From: Listeria booriae
GTDB taxonomy: Bacteria; Bacillota; Bacilli; Lactobacillales; Listeriaceae
Length of the DNA stretch: 64,000 bases
Direction of reading: 5' to 3'
Assembly (NCBI RefSeq): GCF_000766865.1
Contig: NZ_JNFA01000004.1
Coordinates: 1 to 64,000, forward strand
Numbering within the stretch: the first letter of the stretch is position 1; each line of letters opens with the position of its first letter. The notes below the pieces were generated by a model, which worked only from the letters and a program-made list of their open reading frames with translations, was not told where the DNA came from and searched no databases. The position numbers and the translations under genes are program-made. Positions 1-9,421 of this stretch are shown here, one piece after another.

Positions 1-200
1 TCACGGGCACATTTGGTTCGGACATCAAGAAAGTACAATTGTTCGTTGATGGAACTTTCGCTCGTCAAGCAGCAATCTCAGGAAATTCATTCACAGTATA
101 CGCTGCAGACAAAGTAACATCGGCATCACAAAAAGTAGAAATGGTAGGCTTTGGTGCCTCAGGCACAGAAATTGCTCGCCAAGCAGTTAACGTAAAATAA
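1..200 (+). CDS. C-terminal end of secreted Ig-like repeat protein (5' end outside window)
   Basis: The reading frame is open from base 3 to a TAA at 198-200 and gives about 65 residues ending in QAVNVK. The fragment holds one copy of a beta-rich module (VQLFVDGTFARQAAI ... YAADKVTSASQ ... GFGASGTEIAR). The same module is repeated at the C-terminus of the 1404-residue protein at 43379-47593, where the matching motif is YYAKDKITSTSQ. There is no LPXTG signal. It is therefore the tail of a secreted, probably wall-associated repeat protein. It stands directly upstream of exopolysaccharide locus 1, as its relative stands upstream of locus 2. The N-terminal part cannot be seen, so function is unassigned. 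Confidence 0.75.
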   Translation, partial: TGTFGSDIKKVQLFVDGTFARQAAISGNSFTVYAADKVTSASQKVEMVGFGASGTEIARQAVNVK

Positions 201-207
201 AAGCAAC

Positions 208-249
208 GCGCCTCACATGGTGTTCACACCGAGTGAGGCGCATTTTTTA
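208..249 (+). terminator. Rho-independent terminator after the surface-protein gene
   Basis: GCGCCTCAC (208-216) pairs perfectly with GTGAGGCGC (233-241), the loop contains an extra GGTGT/ACACC pairing, and a T-run follows at 243-248. It closes the transcript of the partial CDS at the left edge. Confidence 0.85.
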
Positions 250-920
250 ATACTAAGTTACTTAAGAAGCATCTATGAAAATTTTTAAATTAAACAACAT
301 AATAAGGCCATAAAGATGAAAAAACAGTAATAAAGTATAGCATGTTCACATATTGTTCGGAAAACCTATTCAGCAAGTTAGCATATTTGTGAAACAGATT
401 TTTTCAAAGGTGTTAAGATAAATATATCGAAAGGGAAGTTACTTGATTGAGAAACGACAGCCGAGATATACAGCGTAGATAAGTATGTTATCACAGAATA
501 TAATTTTGATATTTATAGAAAGCAGTGAGTACTCATGAATTCAAGTTGAAATAAATCGAATATCAATTAAATGATAAAAAAGTACCATCCATAGCTAGAT
601 GCCACAACATCATCCTCAAGCAACAAAACGGTGTGCTGAAAATGCCCCATTCTCCAACAACTTATAGTATTTTGAAAGTCAAACTTCTTTTTTAGCCTCA
701 AAATTTAGCAACAAACGTACGGACATTCTATGATACAACTTACAATTATCAAGAAAAAGCATAAATAGATACACAAAAATATTTTTTGATAATACGTTTA
801 AATTACAATATTCAATAAAATATAAAAATAACAAATCATATTAGAACTATTCCAATTACGAAAACAAAGAAATAACTTGAAACAATAGTTTTAAAGCATG
901 TAGCCACTGGAGGTGCTATT
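250..920. other. AT-rich intergenic stretch upstream of exopolysaccharide locus 1; candidate promoter only
   Basis: These 670 bases hold no convincing gene. A possible promoter is TTGATT at 443-448 with TATACA at 467-472 (18-base spacer), which would give a leader of about 440 nt before the first gene. I see no recognisable riboswitch, no terminator-like hairpin and no coding remnant. The length suggests a regulated promoter or long leader for the EPS operon, which is inference only. Confidence 0.3.
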
Positions 921-1586
921 TTGACAAAGATTTCATTTAGTGATTTGGGAAAGGTAATCAAGAAATACATTGTAATCCTGATGTGTATCCCAATTTTATC
1001 AACGGGGCTTGTATATACAACGGAAAAAGTACTCCTGCCACAAGAATATACAGCATCTACCCAATTACTCATTACAGCAGATAATAAATCAGAAGATGGC
1101 CAATCATTCGACGATTTACGATCAAGTATTCAACTAATAGGAACATTTTCAACGACGATTCAAAGTGACAAAGTTAAAAAAGAAGTAGCAGAAGACTTAG
1201 GCATAGAAAAAATAGACGAGAACATCACTGTCATTACCGATCAGAACTCACTTTATTTCACAGTCAACGTTACTGGGCCGAATGAAGAAGAAGCCGTCGA
1301 TGTTGCCAATAGCCTCGGCAAAGTAGTTACGAAAGATTTTCCAGAGTTATTTAGTGGTATGAGCGTTCATGTTATGGAAAAAGCATCGGATGCGACGCCA
1401 AAGCCAATGACATTCCAATTAATTCTAGGATTTATCTCGGGCTTGATGGCCAGCATTATTCTCGCATTCTCCATTCTGCTCTTTAGTTCCATCATCACGA
1501 AGGAATCACAATTACGCGATTTAGGCTTAACAATTCTAGGCGACACACCATTTAAAAACCTACGAAAAGAGGATTTTAAAAAATGA
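921..1586 (+). CDS. Wzz/YveK-type polysaccharide chain-length protein (kinase adaptor), EPS locus 1
   Basis: This is a 221-residue membrane protein with a transmembrane segment near residues 18-36 and another near 165-187. An extracytoplasmic loop lies between them, the usual topology and length of YveK/CpsC/CapA proteins. In Firmicutes these set polymer length and activate the partner BY-kinase through a short C-terminal cytoplasmic tail (here ending NLRKEDFKK). The TTG start at 921 is chosen for GGAGGTG at 909-915. Its stop overlaps the ATG of the kinase gene at 1583, so the pair is translationally coupled. It opens a ten-gene operon. A second pair of the same kind is at 49523-50934. Confidence 0.85.
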   Translation: MTKISFSDLGKVIKKYIVILMCIPILSTGLVYTTEKVLLPQEYTASTQLLITADNKSEDGQSFDDLRSSIQLIGTFSTTIQSDKVKKEVAEDLGIEKIDENITVITDQNSLYFTVNVTGPNEEEAVDVANSLGKVVTKDFPELFSGMSVHVMEKASDATPKPMTFQLILGFISGLMASIILAFSILLFSSIITKESQLRDLGLTILGDTPFKNLRKEDFKK

Positions 1587-2266
1587 GACATGTAAAAGAT
1601 AATTTCCTACCAATCATTACAGATAAAATAGATCCATTCATGGCCGAGCGATTTCGAGCGATTATGACAAATCTTCAATTCATGAAAACTGAAACAAACG
1701 AACCGTTAAAAAGCATTGTTTTCACATCTGCACATAAGAGTGAAGGGAAGAGTTTCTGCGCACTGAATCTAGCTGTTGCTTATGCTAAACAAAATAAGCG
1801 TGTGCTTCTCATTGATGCAGATATGCATAAGCCGAAATTATCCAGCCAATTTAAATTACGATATGCAGAAGGCCTTTCGACATTATTGAGCGATACCGAA
1901 GATCCAATGAAATACATTGTTGAAACAGAAGATACGAACTTGAGTGTTTTACCATCGGGTGCGATACCGCCAAATCAGCTAGAACTATTGAATACGGAAC
2001 GCATGCAAGAAATGATTGCTGTATGGGAAGAAGCATTCGATTTAGTTATTTTTGATACACCACCGGTTCTACTTATGAATGACAGCCGGATTTTAGGTAG
2101 TTTTTGCGATGGGGTGGTGCTTGTTGTTCGTAACGGTTCGACAAAGGTGAAAGATGTAGAGACATCGATTGATTTATTAGCACGAGCGGAGGGACGTTTG
2201 ATTGGGACAATTTTGAACGGGAAAAAATATGCAGCTAAAGAGTTGAAGACTTATTCCTACTACTAG
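1583..2266 (+). CDS. CpsD/CapB-family bacterial tyrosine kinase, EPS locus 1
   Basis: This 227-residue cytoplasmic BY-kinase has Walker A SAHKSEGKS (about residues 49-57), Walker A' VLLIDADMHKP (about 73-83), Walker B LVIFDTPP (about 153-160) and a C-terminal tyrosine cluster ending TYSYY that is the usual autophosphorylation site. The family forms a ring with the YveK-type adaptor, and its phosphorylation cycle controls polymerisation and export. Four bases of overlap with the adaptor gene support coupling. The tyrosine tail is short compared with the NSYYYYQ tail of its paralogue at 50257, so the two kinases are distinct copies rather than a recent duplication. Confidence 0.9.
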   Translation: MRHVKDNFLPIITDKIDPFMAERFRAIMTNLQFMKTETNEPLKSIVFTSAHKSEGKSFCALNLAVAYAKQNKRVLLIDADMHKPKLSSQFKLRYAEGLSTLLSDTEDPMKYIVETEDTNLSVLPSGAIPPNQLELLNTERMQEMIAVWEEAFDLVIFDTPPVLLMNDSRILGSFCDGVVLVVRNGSTKVKDVETSIDLLARAEGRLIGTILNGKKYAAKELKTYSYY

Positions 2267-2273
2267 ACGTTAT

Positions 2274-3632
2274 GTGCTAATCGGAATCGGTTTAGCGATC
2301 CTAGCTGCGCTGGCAACGGTTCTCCCATTTGGATTCTTGCTACCGGTTGTAGCTATTGCTGTCCTTTGCCTTTTCATTGTACCACTGGATAAATTACTGT
2401 TCTACATGTGGATTGGTATTTTTATCTCAGCATTTTTTGGAGCGTATCTAGGAATACCAGGAAGTGAGAATATTTTCTTATTCCGAATTTTACTTTTACT
2501 TCACTTTATCTTGTTTCTTTTTTTACCAGAAAAACAGATAGCGCATATGAAACCGATGCGATGGTTGTTTTTCCTTCTTGCGGCGTGGCTTATTGGCTTT
2601 ACGATTACATTATTTTGGAGCGAATCGGTTGCCGCAGGATTACGATACATTTACTACATTTTTGAACTATCCTATTTAATTTTTCTATCCGTCTATTATT
2701 TACGAACGAAAGAACAATTTTTTACCTTTTCTAAAATTATTACCGTCATTTATGTGTTACAAATTGTGATTGGCTTGGCTGAAGTATTTACAGGTTGGCA
2801 TTTGCCTCAATCGGGCGCTTTTGTTTACGACACGACAACGAGTGCTTTTCAACCAACCGGGCTATTGTTTAACACGAATGACTATGCGCTATTCTTAACA
2901 ATCTTTTTGCCGGTAGTCTTCTGGCGACTGACAAAATTACGACAGCCATATCGCGCAATCACACTCGTATTAGTGAGTTTAGTACCGCTTTACCTAGTCA
3001 TAACAACATACTCACGACTTGGCTTAATCGCATACGTTGTTGTATTGATTGCCTTACTCATCCCCTACGCAAAAAAAATCAGCATCTTGATAGGGGCTTG
3101 GATTATGTTTCTCATCACGAATGTATTGCTCATTTTACCAACAGCATTTTCAAAAGTAAATGAGATTGTCGACTCGTCGTTCACAGAAAAAGGTGCTTCC
3201 ACATCGGATCGCTTAGAACGATACAACACGTTATGGCAAATGATTAAAGATTCAAAATTACTCGGCGTCGGTGCAGGAAATGCGCCGCTGAAGCTAGAGC
3301 AGTATCGCTTAGGGCATGAACAAGTACAAGAATTAATTTTAGCCCCGCATAATTTTTGGCTAGAGTTAATTGCGGATGGGGGTATTTTCAGTATTTTCCC
3401 TCTCGTATTCTTTATTCTTTTGCTGGGAATGAGCGTTTATTACTGGTGGACAACGCGGAAACATGGCGATGCGTTATTCATGGTCCTACCGATTCTAATT
3501 GTGCTCGTATTCGCTGTAGCAGCTGTTGCCCTGAGTACAGTAATAGATAAACGATATTTATGGATTGCAATTGGCATGGCTGTTGCAGCACTGAATATCA
3601 CGATAAATAAATGGAAGGAACGAAAACAATGA
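2274..3632 (+). CDS. Wzy/O-antigen ligase-family polysaccharide polymerase, EPS locus 1
   Basis: The product has 452 residues and about a dozen hydrophobic segments. A large extracytoplasmic stretch lies near residues 300-370 and contains PHNFWLELIADGG, the His-Asn motif typical of the Wzy_C/O-antigen ligase fold, plus an upstream Arg-rich segment (TSDRLERYNTLW). Wzy proteins join repeat units on the outer membrane face after the flippase delivers them. The GTG at 2274 is the likely start, but no strong ribosome site is visible, so expression may rely on coupling with the kinase gene ending 7 bases upstream. Its end overlaps the next gene by 4 bases. Confidence 0.8.
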   Translation: MLIGIGLAILAALATVLPFGFLLPVVAIAVLCLFIVPLDKLLFYMWIGIFISAFFGAYLGIPGSENIFLFRILLLLHFILFLFLPEKQIAHMKPMRWLFFLLAAWLIGFTITLFWSESVAAGLRYIYYIFELSYLIFLSVYYLRTKEQFFTFSKIITVIYVLQIVIGLAEVFTGWHLPQSGAFVYDTTTSAFQPTGLLFNTNDYALFLTIFLPVVFWRLTKLRQPYRAITLVLVSLVPLYLVITTYSRLGLIAYVVVLIALLIPYAKKISILIGAWIMFLITNVLLILPTAFSKVNEIVDSSFTEKGASTSDRLERYNTLWQMIKDSKLLGVGAGNAPLKLEQYRLGHEQVQELILAPHNFWLELIADGGIFSIFPLVFFILLLGMSVYYWWTTRKHGDALFMVLPILIVLVFAVAAVALSTVIDKRYLWIAIGMAVAALNITINKWKERKQ

Positions 3633-4489
3633 TGTTAGGCTTCTGGCTATGTCTCACCGCTATTCTTTTACTTGGTATGAGTTACTTTTTCTTCTACCAA
3701 GCAAAAGGGATTTTGCGAATCAAACAGTTGATGGAGATTAAAAGCACATATGCTACACGAACGACAGGTCCAAAACGGATGGTTGTCGGAGGTAGCGACG
3801 TATTATATAGCTTTGATACTGATCGAGTAGGACGCGAAACGTCGATGCCTACTGTAAATTTCGGCGTCAATGTGGGTCTTGGTATGGGTTTTCTACTCGA
3901 TATGGCGCGAGAACAAGCAGAATCAGGTGATGATATTGTGTTGTGCTTGGCGTACTCGCTGTATCATAAACCAGCATATGACGTATTCGCTTATGAATAT
4001 TACCGCATGTATGACAAACGCAAGCTAAACCGTTTTACATGGAAACAACAAGCATACTATCTCATCGGAAACGTAAAACTGAATATGGGCTACAAACAAA
4101 AACAGTTCGATATTGCAGAAAGTGGCGCTTACATCAATGTTTCCGGAGCATTACTACCAGACGAAAAAAACAAACCGTTACAATTTCCAGCCCATTTCAC
4201 AAAAACAGAAGCCGTTTTGGCATTAGAGGCTTTTTGTGAAGAATGTAAAAGAAAAAATATCCGCGTTCGAATCACGTATCCAAGCACATTAGGCTTTGAT
4301 ATATATCACGAATCAGCCTATTTAGCGGAATTAACCGCATATCTTCATGAAAATTATGAAGTAATCGGTGAACCAAAAAACTATTTTGTACCAAAAACGG
4401 CCATTTTCAACTCAGTATATCATGTGAATAGCATTGGCCAACAGGAACGAACAGAACGATTTATCGAAGAACTAACAGAGAGGAAGTAA
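3629..4489 (+). CDS. Membrane-anchored SGNH-like protein of EPS locus 1, possible acyltransferase or esterase
   Basis: This is a 286-residue protein with one N-terminal transmembrane helix (about residues 3-20) and an extracytoplasmic domain. The domain starts with VVGGSDVLYSFDTDRVG and ends with NSVYHVNSIGQQERT. A Gly-Gly-Ser-(Asp/Asn) block I and a C-terminal x-x-H block are the layout of SGNH hydrolase-like enzymes such as DltD- or AlgX/J-type proteins that add or remove acyl groups on polymers. I infer, without proof, a role in polysaccharide modification. The start at 3629 is chosen because GGAAGGAA (3613-3620) lies 8 bases ahead and the ATGA overlaps the upstream stop. An in-frame ATG at 3611 lies on the ribosome site itself. 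Confidence 0.6.
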   Translation: MMLGFWLCLTAILLLGMSYFFFYQAKGILRIKQLMEIKSTYATRTTGPKRMVVGGSDVLYSFDTDRVGRETSMPTVNFGVNVGLGMGFLLDMAREQAESGDDIVLCLAYSLYHKPAYDVFAYEYYRMYDKRKLNRFTWKQQAYYLIGNVKLNMGYKQKQFDIAESGAYINVSGALLPDEKNKPLQFPAHFTKTEAVLALEAFCEECKRKNIRVRITYPSTLGFDIYHESAYLAELTAYLHENYEVIGEPKNYFVPKTAIFNSVYHVNSIGQQERTERFIEELTERK

Positions 4490-4492
4490 GAT

Positions 4493-5245
4493 ATGTATGA
4501 CAAAAAGCAAGTGAGTGTGATTATGCCTTGCTATAACGCAGAAGAAGTAATCGGAAAATCTATCGAAAGCGTACTTGCACAGACCTATGAAGATTTACAA
4601 CTCATTATTGTGGACGATTGTTCCACAGATCAAACAGCAGCCAAAGTTTTACCTTATTTACAAGATGAACGTATTTTATTCATTCAATTGCCACAAAACG
4701 CTGGTGTCGCACAGGCACGAAACGTTGGAATGCAACATAGTTTAGGGCGTTTCATTGCTTTTCTTGACAGCGACGACCTTTGGATGACCGAAAAATTAAC
4801 ACGACAAGTCGAACTGATTCAAAAAAATGATGCTCCACTCGTATATAGCGCGTACCAAACCTTTCAAGAAACAACAGACAAAACGCTAAAAACGATTCAA
4901 GTACCAGAAACCATTGACTACCAAGGACTTTTGCGAAATACCATCATTGGTTGTCTTACTGTCCTTGTTGATCGCACGAAGACCGGTGATTTCACAATGC
5001 CAAACATTCCAGGCGGTGAAGATACGGCAACATGGTTACACATTTTAAAAGAAAACGGTGTGGCATACGGCATCAATCAACCATTGGCATACTACCGTGT
5101 TTCAGGTTCTTCTTTGTCAGGTAACAAGTGGAAAATGGCGCAGCGCACGTGGAAAATGTACCGCGAAACCCAAAATCTATCTTTTGTTGAAACATGTCTT
5201 TGTTTCAGCTCTTACGTAAAAAATGCAATCAAGAAGCGAATCTAG
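4493..5245 (+). CDS. Family 2 glycosyltransferase, EPS locus 1
   Basis: The product has 250 residues with the GT-A fold signature of family 2: VSVIMPCYNAEEVIGKSIESVL at the N-terminus, VDDCSTD (about residues 40-46) and the metal-binding LDSDD (about 90-94). There is no transmembrane segment, so it acts at the cytoplasmic membrane face, adding a sugar to the undecaprenyl-linked repeat unit. The acceptor and donor cannot be read from sequence. The gene starts 3 bases after the SGNH-like gene with AGAGAGGAAG ahead of it, and is followed by the initiating phosphoglycosyltransferase. Confidence 0.85.
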   Translation: MYDKKQVSVIMPCYNAEEVIGKSIESVLAQTYEDLQLIIVDDCSTDQTAAKVLPYLQDERILFIQLPQNAGVAQARNVGMQHSLGRFIAFLDSDDLWMTEKLTRQVELIQKNDAPLVYSAYQTFQETTDKTLKTIQVPETIDYQGLLRNTIIGCLTVLVDRTKTGDFTMPNIPGGEDTATWLHILKENGVAYGINQPLAYYRVSGSSLSGNKWKMAQRTWKMYRETQNLSFVETCLCFSSYVKNAIKKRI

Positions 5246-5257
5246 GAGGAAAATAAA

Positions 5258-5920
5258 ATGGAAAGAAGTCTCGATAGCCAATCTTATGAACGGAAGGCAG
5301 GTGCTCTTACAGGATTCATCAAACGCATCATGGATATTTTGCTGAGCCTTATAGGCATCGTCTTAGCATCACCGATTATGCTTATCGTTGCGATTTGCAT
5401 CAAATCGGAAGATAAAGGCCCAGCATTATTCATTCAAACACGAACAGGAAAAAATGATCAACCATTTTCAATTTATAAATTCCGTTCTATGAAAACCGCG
5501 CCAAATCAAGTAAGACCAGCGCGACAATACGAATGGGAAGGCGGCGTTCCAGATGATTTCGTATTTAAACAAACAGACGAAGTAGACCCGAACGTTACCA
5601 AAGTGGGCGCGTTTATTCGGAAAACTAGTCTCGATGAATTGCCACAACTTTTCAATGTGTTGCTAGGAAATATGAGTATGATTGGCCCGCGTCCTGAAAT
5701 ACCAGCCATTACCACGCATTATAACGCCCAACAAAAACAACGGCTGCTCGTCAAGCCAGGCATTACAGGGTGGGCGCAAGTCAATGGCCGGAGTGATGTC
5801 ACGAACGGGGAAAAAATGGCGATGGACTATTACTATATTCAAAACCAGTCGATGGCCCTTGATATGACGATTCTGTGGAAGACGATACAAGTGGTACTTA
5901 CATCTAAAGGAGCTGTATGA
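5258..5920 (+). CDS. Monotopic phosphoglycosyltransferase (initiating sugar transferase), EPS locus 1
   Basis: This is a 220-residue bacterial sugar transferase of the WcaJ/PglC superfamily, short form. It has one membrane-embedded helix near residues 26-48, [30 protein letters not shown] and [13 protein letters not shown], the conserved core around the catalytic Asp-Glu pair. These enzymes transfer a sugar phosphate from a UDP-sugar to undecaprenyl phosphate, starting repeat-unit assembly. The ribosome site AGGAGG lies just upstream. Locus 2 has its own paralogue at 50946-51596, so each locus can start its own polymer. Confidence 0.9.
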   Translation: MERSLDSQSYERKAGALTGFIKRIMDILLSLIGIVLASPIMLIVAICIKSEDKGPALFIQTRTGKNDQPFSIYKFRSMKTAPNQVRPARQYEWEGGVPDDFVFKQTDEVDPNVTKVGAFIRKTSLDELPQLFNVLLGNMSMIGPRPEIPAITTHYNAQQKQRLLVKPGITGWAQVNGRSDVTNGEKMAMDYYYIQNQSMALDMTILWKTIQVVLTSKGAV

Positions 5921-5923
5921 CCG

Positions 5924-7066
5924 ATGAATAAAAAGCACATCCTGATGGTGAGTCACGATTTCCTTCCGAATATTGGCGGTATCGCGGTGTATGTCTACGA
6001 ATTGAGTAAAGCCCTTATTGCTCGTGGCCATCAATTGACAGTTTTGACGCAGTACGCGTCGTTTTCCACGCAAACTAAAGAAGAAATGATGGACGGTATT
6101 CGTGTCATTCGCGTGCCAATAGCGCCAATCAAGAAAATCGAAGATATCCAATACCGCAAACGAATGCGCCAACTCATCCGGAAACTGGAAGCTACCGAAA
6201 CGGTGGACGTGATTCATTGGCAAACGCTGAATAAAGATGCCCAAATGATGCGCGGGTTACGTGTTCAAGCGCTAGAAGTCTACACGAATCATCTTTCGTG
6301 GTTTCGGATGCTATATAACGAAGGGAATACCGCGAAAATCCATCAATTGATGCGGGAACCGGATGTGATTATTTGTCCGAGCCGCGAAGTCGAAACGATG
6401 ACAGCCGAACTTTTTCAAAAAGCCCAGACGGTTTACTTGCCGAACGGCGTGGATGAGTACGTTTTTTATCCAGATGCAGAAACAAGCCAGCTAGTGCGCG
6501 AACAATACGGCATTTCCCCACAAGAAACGGTTATTGTATCGACGAATCGAATGGAACCCGTCAAAGGCATGCGCTATTTGATGGAAGCCATCCCGCCGAT
6601 GCTACAACAGCATGAGAATCTGACGTTTCTAATCGCCGGGGACGGTAGTCAATATGCGGCATTTGAGGCCATGATCGAAAAACAAACGCAAAACTCGCCC
6701 AAAGTTATTTTTACAGGGCGTCTGACGAATCAAGATATTCAGCGTGTCGTCAATGCTGCCGATATCTATGTCCAGCCATCCTTGATGGAAGGGTGCAGCA
6801 TCGCGATTATTGAAGCCATGGCGTGTGGCAAACCAGTAATCGCAGCTAATGTTGGTGGCAACCCCGATATTATTTCCCAAGAAACAGGTATCCTAGTCCC
6901 ACCTAAATCGGCACAAGCCTTACAAGAAGCCATGACGTACTGCATCCAAGAAGTAGACGAGAGACATCAGATGGGCAGACGTAGCCGGGAGCGTGTGGAA
7001 CAAGCACTCAACTGGCGCCAATTAGCACAACAAGTCGACACCATCTACGATACGGCGAAACGATGA
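5924..7066 (+). CDS. Family 4 glycosyltransferase, EPS locus 1
   Basis: This 380-residue GT-B enzyme starts with an N-terminal acceptor domain (VSHDFLPNIGGIAVYVYEL, the glycine loop). Its C-terminal donor-binding domain contains STNRMEPVKG, AGDGSQYA and EGCSIAIIEAMACGKPVIA, whose two glutamates form the E-x7-E motif of family 4. It is cytosolic or membrane-associated and is likely the second or third transferase of the repeat unit. It starts 4 bases after the phosphoglycosyltransferase, with AAAGGAGC upstream. Its last codon overlaps the ATG of the flippase gene (7063). Confidence 0.88.
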   Translation: MNKKHILMVSHDFLPNIGGIAVYVYELSKALIARGHQLTVLTQYASFSTQTKEEMMDGIRVIRVPIAPIKKIEDIQYRKRMRQLIRKLEATETVDVIHWQTLNKDAQMMRGLRVQALEVYTNHLSWFRMLYNEGNTAKIHQLMREPDVIICPSREVETMTAELFQKAQTVYLPNGVDEYVFYPDAETSQLVREQYGISPQETVIVSTNRMEPVKGMRYLMEAIPPMLQQHENLTFLIAGDGSQYAAFEAMIEKQTQNSPKVIFTGRLTNQDIQRVVNAADIYVQPSLMEGCSIAIIEAMACGKPVIAANVGGNPDIISQETGILVPPKSAQALQEAMTYCIQEVDERHQMGRRSRERVEQALNWRQLAQQVDTIYDTAKR

Positions 7067-8493
7067 AAAAAAATTACCTGTACGTGCTTTTCTACCAGTT
7101 TATTATTGTCGTCACGCCACTATTTACCACCCCATATGTATCCCGTGTGCTAGGTGCGACCAATATCGGAATCGACGCCTATGCCAATTCCGTGGTACAA
7201 ATTTTCCTCGTCTTTATTCTACTCAATGTTGGTGTTTATGGCCGGAAACAAATTGCGGAAGCAGAAAATAGGCACGCATTAAAGACCACGTTCGCAGGCA
7301 TCTATTTGATGCAATGCCTTTGCGGTTTGCTTGTCAGCAGTGTCTACGTTGTTTTTGTATGGATGGTCGGTAGTTATCAGCTGATTTTCATGATTTATGG
7401 GTTGATGTTGCTTGCCTATGCGCTGGATATTTCGTGGTTCTTTATCGGTCGCGAACAAGTCAAGCGGATCATGATGCGAAACACCGTGGTTCGACTGTTG
7501 AGTATCGCGTGTATCTTCCTCTTTGTGAACGACGCGAGTGATTTGTGGCTCTACGTTTTGATTAATAGTGCCGCGCTTTTAATTGGTCAACTCGTGACAT
7601 GGAGTGCACTGTTTGCTGATTTAGGAAAGATTCATTTCTCTTTTCGAGCCATGAAAAAGCATGTTGCTCCAATGTTGCTTTTATCTGTTATTCCATGTGT
7701 TTCTTTACTCTACACAGCTGTGAACAAAGTCATTCTTGGCAATGTCGCGGGTGCAACGGAAGTCGGTTACTACAACCAAGCATTTAAGCTTTACACCATT
7801 TGTATGGGATTTGTGAGTGCCTTATCTACCGTTATTGTCCCGCGAATGGCGATGCATTTTAAAAAAGGCGATCAAGCAAAATTTCGACAGTTCGTTAATT
7901 TCTCGATACGTTATGTTAGCATTTCTACCATCCCGCTCACATTCGGTTTGATTGGAATTGCGACGACTTTTGTCCCGCTATTTTTAGGAGCAGCCTTTGC
8001 ACCAGCGACACACAACGTGATGCTGTTTGCGCCATGTCTTTTCTTAGCTGGAGTTGCAGACATCTTAGGGTTACAAATTTTACTCATCACAAACCAAAGC
8101 AAAAAATATACACTATCCATCATCATCGGCTCCATCGTTAGTTTTGCAACAAATATCTTTGTAGTTGCAGCGTGGGGGAGTGAAGGTACAGTCTTTAGTT
8201 TCTTTATCGCGAATCTTGTGATTGTGGCATTGCAACTTTATTTTGCTAGAAAACATTACGAATTTCGATATTTCCTCAAGATTGTCGCTAAATATACGTT
8301 TTTTAGCATCATCATGTTATTCGCTATGCTGGGTATCAAGTATTTGCTTCAAGGACAAAGCGACATCCTAATCTTAGCCTATCAGTTGATTACAGGTGTT
8401 TATGTCTATCTTCTTTGCCTATTCCTCTCCAAAGATCCATTGTTATTTCAAATTCTATACAGAAAAGTAGGTTGGAAACATGTCAAAAAATAA
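7063..8493 (+). CDS. Wzx-type polysaccharide repeat-unit flippase, EPS locus 1
   Basis: This 476-residue integral membrane protein of the MOP/PST superfamily has about 12-14 hydrophobic segments spread over the whole length. The N-terminus reads YQFIIVVTPLFTTPYVSRVLGATNIGI, typical of Wzx and RfbX proteins. It is expected to flip undecaprenyl-linked units to the outside for the polymerase at 2274. The start at 7063 overlaps the upstream GT4 stop, and its end overlaps the epimerase start (8480) by 14 bases. A non-homologous-looking flippase serves locus 2 (54106). Confidence 0.88.
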   Translation: MKKNYLYVLFYQFIIVVTPLFTTPYVSRVLGATNIGIDAYANSVVQIFLVFILLNVGVYGRKQIAEAENRHALKTTFAGIYLMQCLCGLLVSSVYVVFVWMVGSYQLIFMIYGLMLLAYALDISWFFIGREQVKRIMMRNTVVRLLSIACIFLFVNDASDLWLYVLINSAALLIGQLVTWSALFADLGKIHFSFRAMKKHVAPMLLLSVIPCVSLLYTAVNKVILGNVAGATEVGYYNQAFKLYTICMGFVSALSTVIVPRMAMHFKKGDQAKFRQFVNFSIRYVSISTIPLTFGLIGIATTFVPLFLGAAFAPATHNVMLFAPCLFLAGVADILGLQILLITNQSKKYTLSIIIGSIVSFATNIFVVAAWGSEGTVFSFFIANLVIVALQLYFARKHYEFRYFLKIVAKYTFFSIIMLFAMLGIKYLLQGQSDILILAYQLITGVYVYLLCLFLSKDPLLFQILYRKVGWKHVKK

Positions 8494-9421
8494 AATTTTA
8501 ATTACAGGTGGTTGTGGTTTTATCGGTTCGCGCGTGATTGAGTTGCTCGCAGATAGTCCACATGATCTGTATATCATTGATAATTTAAGCACAGGTAGTA
8601 AAGAAAATATTCCATTACACCGCGTGGAGCTTGCCGTTTGCGATATTAGAAGCATGGAAGCATATGATTATGTGCAACAAATACAACCTGATTACGTCAT
8701 CCATCTAGCAGCCCAAATTGATGTGCAAACGTCTATTCAAGCACAACAACACGATGCAGATATTAATATCATGGGAACGCTAAATATCATCCAAGCATGC
8801 GTTAGATTAGCAAGTTTACGACAATTTGTTTTTGCATCTACAGCCGCTGTATACGGTAATAACAAGGACTTACCACTAACAGAACAATCCAGTACAATAC
8901 CTACCTCGCCATACGGTCAATCAAAGCTTGTTGGTGAACAATATTTAGCGCTTACTAACCATCTTCAAGGACTACCTTACGCAGCACTACGTTTTGCGAA
9001 TGTGTATGGCAAGAAAAGCTATGCCGCAGGAGACGTGATTACAAGTTTCTGGACCAAATTAAAACAAAACGAAGCCCCAATTATTTTCGGTGACGGGGAA
9101 CAAACACGAGATTTTATTTACGTAGAAGATATTGCAGAAGCCCTTATCGAAGCAATGTACGTCTCAACTAGCGGGGTTTACAACATCTCGACAAACGAGC
9201 AAACATCAATTAATGATGTCCTAAATATCATGAACCACCTATTAGACCAAAATATTTCATCAGAAAATAAAGCGGAGCGGGCCGGCGACATAAGAGATAG
9301 CAGACTCGCCAATAATAAATTCGTACATCATACAACATGGACTCCCGAACACACATTGAAAACAGGTTTACAAGCGACAATGCATCATAAAAATAATCAA
9401 GTGAAGGTGGAAAACAAATGA
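8480..9421 (+). CDS. NAD-dependent sugar epimerase/dehydratase (extended SDR), EPS locus 1
   Basis: This is a 313-residue GalE-like extended short-chain dehydrogenase. It has the NAD-binding GGCGFIGS near residues 8-15, catalytic STAAVYG (about 121-127) and the YGQSK Tyr-x3-Lys pair (about 146-150). It probably interconverts a UDP-hexose, UDP-HexNAc or UDP-uronic acid, but the substrate cannot be told. Because the next gene encodes a UDP-sugar 6-dehydrogenase, the pair could make a 4-epimerised uronic acid such as GalA or GalNAcA. It overlaps the flippase gene by 14 bases and the dehydrogenase gene by 4. Confidence 0.82.
   Translation: MSKNKILITGGCGFIGSRVIELLADSPHDLYIIDNLSTGSKENIPLHRVELAVCDIRSMEAYDYVQQIQPDYVIHLAAQIDVQTSIQAQQHDADINIMGTLNIIQACVRLASLRQFVFASTAAVYGNNKDLPLTEQSSTIPTSPYGQSKLVGEQYLALTNHLQGLPYAALRFANVYGKKSYAAGDVITSFWTKLKQNEAPIIFGDGEQTRDFIYVEDIAEALIEAMYVSTSGVYNISTNEQTSINDVLNIMNHLLDQNISSENKAERAGDIRDSRLANNKFVHHTTWTPEHTLKTGLQATMHHKNNQVKVENK

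Noticed and set aside
250-920. Riboswitch or EPS-associated antitermination RNA ahead of EPS locus 1
   Set aside because: No terminator/antiterminator pair or conserved core was visible; the stretch is plain AT-rich sequence.
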